Assembly: GCF_030316765.1 (NCBI RefSeq)
Contig: NZ_JASZYT010000018.1
Location: 32,912 to 96,911, forward strand
Source of the DNA: Variovorax saccharolyticus
GTDB lineage: Bacteria; Pseudomonadota; Gammaproteobacteria; Burkholderiales; Burkholderiaceae_C
Length of the DNA: 64,000 nt
Direction: 5' to 3'
Shown: positions 61,671 to 64,000 of the stretch, piece after piece
How the letters are laid out: each line of letters opens with the position of its first letter
Numbering within the stretch: position 1 is the first letter of the stretch
Notes under the pieces: model-generated
Told to the model about the DNA's origin: nothing
The model's database searches: none
Seen by the model: only the letters and a program-made list of their open reading frames with translations
Program-made: the position numbers and the translations under genes

Positions 61671-62239
61671 GGTTGGCGGGCCCTCATCAGGGCCTCGGCG
61701 CGCGCGAGTTCCGCGGGCGTGTCGATGTCGGTCACGACACCGACATCATCGACTTCGATGTCGGCCACCTGCCCCGCCTCCCTGAGTGCGCGCAGCACCG
61801 GCGCAGCGCCCTGGTTGCCCGACAGCCGCGAAAGCGGCTCGAAGCAGGCTGCGGAGAAGCCCACGGGATGCCCGCGCTCGCCGCGGAAGTGCGGCTGCGC
61901 CGCCTGCATCGGAAAGCCCAGTGCATGCGCCACGGCGGCCAGGGTCGCCGGCTGCACCAGCGGCAGGTCGGCCGGCAGGATCAGCCAGCCGGCGGCGTCG
62001 GCCGTGGCCCGGACCGCGGCGGCGATCGAGTCCCCCATGCCCGGATGGCCGACATCCTCGAGATGCCACGGCAGGCCGCTCGCGCGCACCGCGGCCAGCG
62101 TGTGCTCGAGCACGGTGGCGCCGGCCAGCGCCGCCTGCAGCTTGTGGACCGTGCCGCCGGCCGCCCGGAAGCGCTCGCCGCGCCCCGAGGCGAGCACGAT
62201 GACGGTCGGCGGGCGGCGTTCGGGCGGGGCGGCATTCAT
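61667..62239 (-). CDS. MobA-like nucleotidyltransferase (MocA family)
   Basis: A 190-residue NTP transferase. The N-terminal I-V-L-A-S-G-R-G-E-R-F-R-A is the nucleotide loop, and L-P-A-D-L-P-L-V binds the metal. The C-terminus ends in V-V-T-D-I-D-T-P-A-E. It resembles molybdenum cofactor cytidylyltransferases that supply xanthine-dehydrogenase-type enzymes. Three bases or fewer separate its stop from the sodC hairpin. It is divergent from pdxH, with 40 bases between the starts. Confidence 0.85.
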   Translation of the reverse strand: MNAAPPERRPPTVIVLASGRGERFRAAGGTVHKLQAALAGATVLEHTLAAVRASGLPWHLEDVGHPGMGDSIAAAVRATADAAGWLILPADLPLVQPATLAAVAHALGFPMQAAQPHFRGERGHPVGFSAACFEPLSRLSGNQGAAPVLRALREAGQVADIEVDDVGVVTDIDTPAELARAEALMRARQP

Positions 62240-62279
62240 GGTCGCAGTATCTCCGCTTCGCTTGGGCAACAATGGCGCC

Positions 62280-62927
62280 ATGAGTTCCACCAACGAATCG
62301 CTGGCCGCGCTGCGCAAGAGCTACGAGCGCGCCGAGCTCGACGAAATCCACAGCGCCGCCAACCCGCTCGACCAGTTCGACCGCTGGCTCACCGAGGCGA
62401 TCGACGCCCAGGTGCCCGAACCCAACGCCATGACCCTGGCCACCGTCGGCGGCGACCTGCGTCCGTCGACGCGCATCGTGCTGGTCAAGGGCTACGACGC
62501 CCGCGGCATCGTCTGGTACACCAACTACCAAAGCCGCAAGGGCCAGGAGCTGGCCGGCAATCCCTACGCGGCGCTGCAGTTCCACTGGGTCGAACTCGAG
62601 CGCGTGGTGCGCATCGAGGGCCGGGTCCACAAGGCCGATGCCGCCGAGAGCGACGCCTACTTCGCGAGCCGCCCCCTGGATTCCCGCATCGGCGCCTGGG
62701 CCAGCCCGCAGAGCGAGGTCATCAGCGGCCGCGACGTGCTGGTGAAAAACGCCGCGCTGCAGGCCGCGAAACACCTGCTCTCGCCGCCGCGGCCGCCGCA
62801 CTGGGGCGGCTTCCGCCTGGTGCCCGAGCGCTGGGAGTTCTGGCAGGGGCGCAAGAGCCGGCTGCACGACCGGCTGCGCTATCGCGCCGAGGGCGATGCC
62901 TGGGTGCGCGAGCGGCTGGCGCCCTGA
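62280..62927 (+). CDS. pdxH: Pyridoxamine 5'-phosphate oxidase
   Basis: A 215-residue FMN enzyme that makes pyridoxal phosphate from the pyridoxine or pyridoxamine phosphate. Family segments include F-D-R-W-L-T-E-A, S-T-R-I-V-L-V-K-G, W-Y-T-N-Y-Q-S-R-K-G, S-R-I-G-A-W-A-S-P-Q-S and P-P-H-W-G-G-F. No Shine-Dalgarno is evident; an AACAAT hexamer ends six bases before the ATG, so the message may be leaderless. Confidence 0.95.
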   Translation: MSSTNESLAALRKSYERAELDEIHSAANPLDQFDRWLTEAIDAQVPEPNAMTLATVGGDLRPSTRIVLVKGYDARGIVWYTNYQSRKGQELAGNPYAALQFHWVELERVVRIEGRVHKADAAESDAYFASRPLDSRIGAWASPQSEVISGRDVLVKNAALQAAKHLLSPPRPPHWGGFRLVPERWEFWQGRKSRLHDRLRYRAEGDAWVRERLAP

Positions 62928-62934
62928 GCAGCAA

Positions 62935-63891
62935 TCAGAAGCGGTTGACCAGTGCCATCACCGCCGACAGCGAGACCAGCGCCATCACGGTCGACACCAC
63001 CACGCTGGCGGTGATCAGGCCTTCCGAGGTCCGGTAGCGCTGGGCGAACAGGAACACATTGGCGCCGATCGGCAGCGAGGCCGCCACCACCATGACGGTC
63101 AGCGGCAGGCCGCGCAGGCCGAAGCCCAGCCCGAGCGCGGCCACCAGCGCCGGATGCACCAGGTTCTTGATCGAGGCATGCAGCAGCGCCTGCCGCCAAT
63201 GGCGCCCGACCGGCGTCAGCGCCAGCGTGATGCCGACCAGCATCAGCGCCACCGGGCTGAAGGCCTGTCCCAGCAGAGCGATCGGCTTGTCGACGGCCGC
63301 CGGGATCGCCAGCCCGGTCTGGGCGAACAGCAGCCCGAGCAGGATCGGCGCCTGCACCGGATGGATGATCGCGTTGCGCAAGGCGCGCCCCACGGTACGC
63401 AGCATGGACGGCCGGCCCGCACCGCCTGAAGTCAGACGTTGCGCGTCCTCCTGCGCCAGCGCGAGTTCGAGGAACACGGTGGCGCTGGTCAGCAGCACCA
63501 GCGAGTGCAGCGAGATCAGCGTCAGCAGCACCACCATGCCCTCTGGCCCGTAGGCCAGGCCCACCAGCGCGATGCCGATCATCACGGTGTTGCTGTAGGT
63601 GTTGGCCAGCGCCAGCACGACGCCGGTGCGGTTGAAGCCGCGCCATGCCAGCGTGGCCGCGAAGATCAGGCCGGCGGCGACGAAATAGGCCGCCACCGGC
63701 TTCAGGCTGAGCTGCTCGACGCGCACCGTGCTCATCGAGCGAAAGAGCAGCGGCGGCGCCAGCAGCAGGAACACCAGGTTCGACAGGTCCTTGACCGAAT
63801 CGCCGCGGATCCATCGCATCCGCCCCGCCAGCCAGCCGACCGCGATGAGGACCACCACGGGCAGAAGCGAGGAAACGACGGGACCATTCAT
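62935..63891 (-). CDS. AEC family transporter
   Basis: A 318-residue auxin-efflux-carrier-type membrane protein with about ten hydrophobic segments and the typical internal pseudo-repeat. It contains F-L-L-L-A-P-P-L-L-F-R and A-N-T-Y-S-N-T-V-M-I-G. Members export malate, malonate or other anions. It is convergent with pdxH, with 7 bases between stops. Confidence 0.88.
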   Translation of the reverse strand: MNGPVVSSLLPVVVLIAVGWLAGRMRWIRGDSVKDLSNLVFLLLAPPLLFRSMSTVRVEQLSLKPVAAYFVAAGLIFAATLAWRGFNRTGVVLALANTYSNTVMIGIALVGLAYGPEGMVVLLTLISLHSLVLLTSATVFLELALAQEDAQRLTSGGAGRPSMLRTVGRALRNAIIHPVQAPILLGLLFAQTGLAIPAAVDKPIALLGQAFSPVALMLVGITLALTPVGRHWRQALLHASIKNLVHPALVAALGLGFGLRGLPLTVMVVAASLPIGANVFLFAQRYRTSEGLITASVVVSTVMALVSLSAVMALVNRF

Positions 63892-63916
63892 AGAGCTTTC
63901 GAGAATAGCCGACGTG

Positions 63917-64000
63917 ATGGAGTCGATCCGCTCAAGCCCGCCCGACGCCTCCAGCGCCGATGCAACCCCGACGTCCCAGCGGTGGCGGGCGGTATGCCCC
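63917..64000 (+). CDS. Possible first codons of a molybdopterin oxidoreductase
   Basis: An open frame begins with ATG (a GTG precedes it) and runs off the right edge after 28 codons, ending R-W-R-A-V-C-P. The V-C-P end resembles the start of the [4Fe-4S] motif (C-P-x-D-C-P-x-T-C) of formate dehydrogenase-like proteins, and a MobA-like gene is 1.7 kb away. Too short to decide; it may not be a gene. Confidence 0.3.
   Translation, partial: MESIRSSPPDASSADATPTSQRWRAVCP

Overview
The window is GC-rich throughout (about two thirds G+C by eye) and reads as ordinary chromosome of a betaproteobacterium, most likely a Comamonadaceae member close to Variovorax. The grounds are protein family content: Bug/TTT-type orphan binding proteins, a 2-keto-3-deoxy sugar acid (Entner-Doudoroff) route, EgtB/EgtD ergothioneine synthesis, many ABC importers with FadR/RpiR regulators, and a TAXI-type binding protein. 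I see no rRNA, tRNA, CRISPR array, insertion sequence or phage gene. Nearly every base is in a gene and no gap exceeds 300 bases. The organism call is inference.

Layout. 1-2331: ergothioneine genes egtB-egtD and the start of a DUF427 gene, all leftward. 2494-5130: type II NADH dehydrogenase, a RidA-like protein and a TetR regulator, rightward. 5131-10452: leftward genes for a TIM-barrel protein, an orphan branched-chain-type binding protein, a Rieske oxygenase and an acyl-CoA ligase, with a perfect 20-bp palindrome upstream of the oxygenase. 10647-16380: OsmC protein, a Bug binding protein, a structured intergenic region ending in an intrinsic terminator, then a GntR regulator overlapping a complete polar amino acid ABC transporter. 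16426-24514: envelope and periplasmic proteins (DUF1439, glycerophosphodiester phosphodiesterase, TAXI protein, soluble sugar dehydrogenase), a P1 peptidase, the ribosome-associated ATPase EttA and a VapBC-type toxin-antitoxin pair. 24789-27494: RhlE-type DEAD-box helicase and a membrane protein. 27501-33507: leftward sugar ABC transporter with FadR regulator and 2-hydroxyacid dehydrogenase. 33642-45625: divergent catabolic locus described below. 45613-50049: SDR, MATE and MFS pumps, a MarR regulator with a palindromic operator, and a thioesterase. 50179-53610: iron(III) ABC importer with a Fur-box-like site. 53660-64000: glyoxalase I, an SRPBCC gene of lower G+C, a Ca/H antiporter, GNAT, haloacid dehalogenase, eda-edd, an OmpA-domain protein, ChaC, Cu/Zn superoxide dismutase, a MobA-like transferase, pdxH, an AEC transporter, and the possible first codons of a further gene.

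The most interesting region is 33642-45625. Leftward it encodes an oligopeptide-type ABC importer, a fold-type III PLP amino acid deaminase with an H-P-C metal motif, an RpiR regulator and an N-acyl-D-amino acid deacylase, nearly all with start-stop overlaps. Rightward it encodes RidA, a 2-keto-3-deoxy sugar acid kinase, a matching phospho-aldolase and a class II aldolase. Together these could perform uptake, N-deacetylation, beta-elimination/deamination, phosphorylation and retro-aldol cleavage of an N-acetylated 2-amino-2-deoxy-aldonate (N-acetyl-glucosaminate or N-acetyl-galactosaminate). The divergent promoter carries two inverted repeats of the RpiR/HexR type, probably bound by the locus regulator. 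This pathway is inference from gene content; the families and the operator sequences are visible directly.
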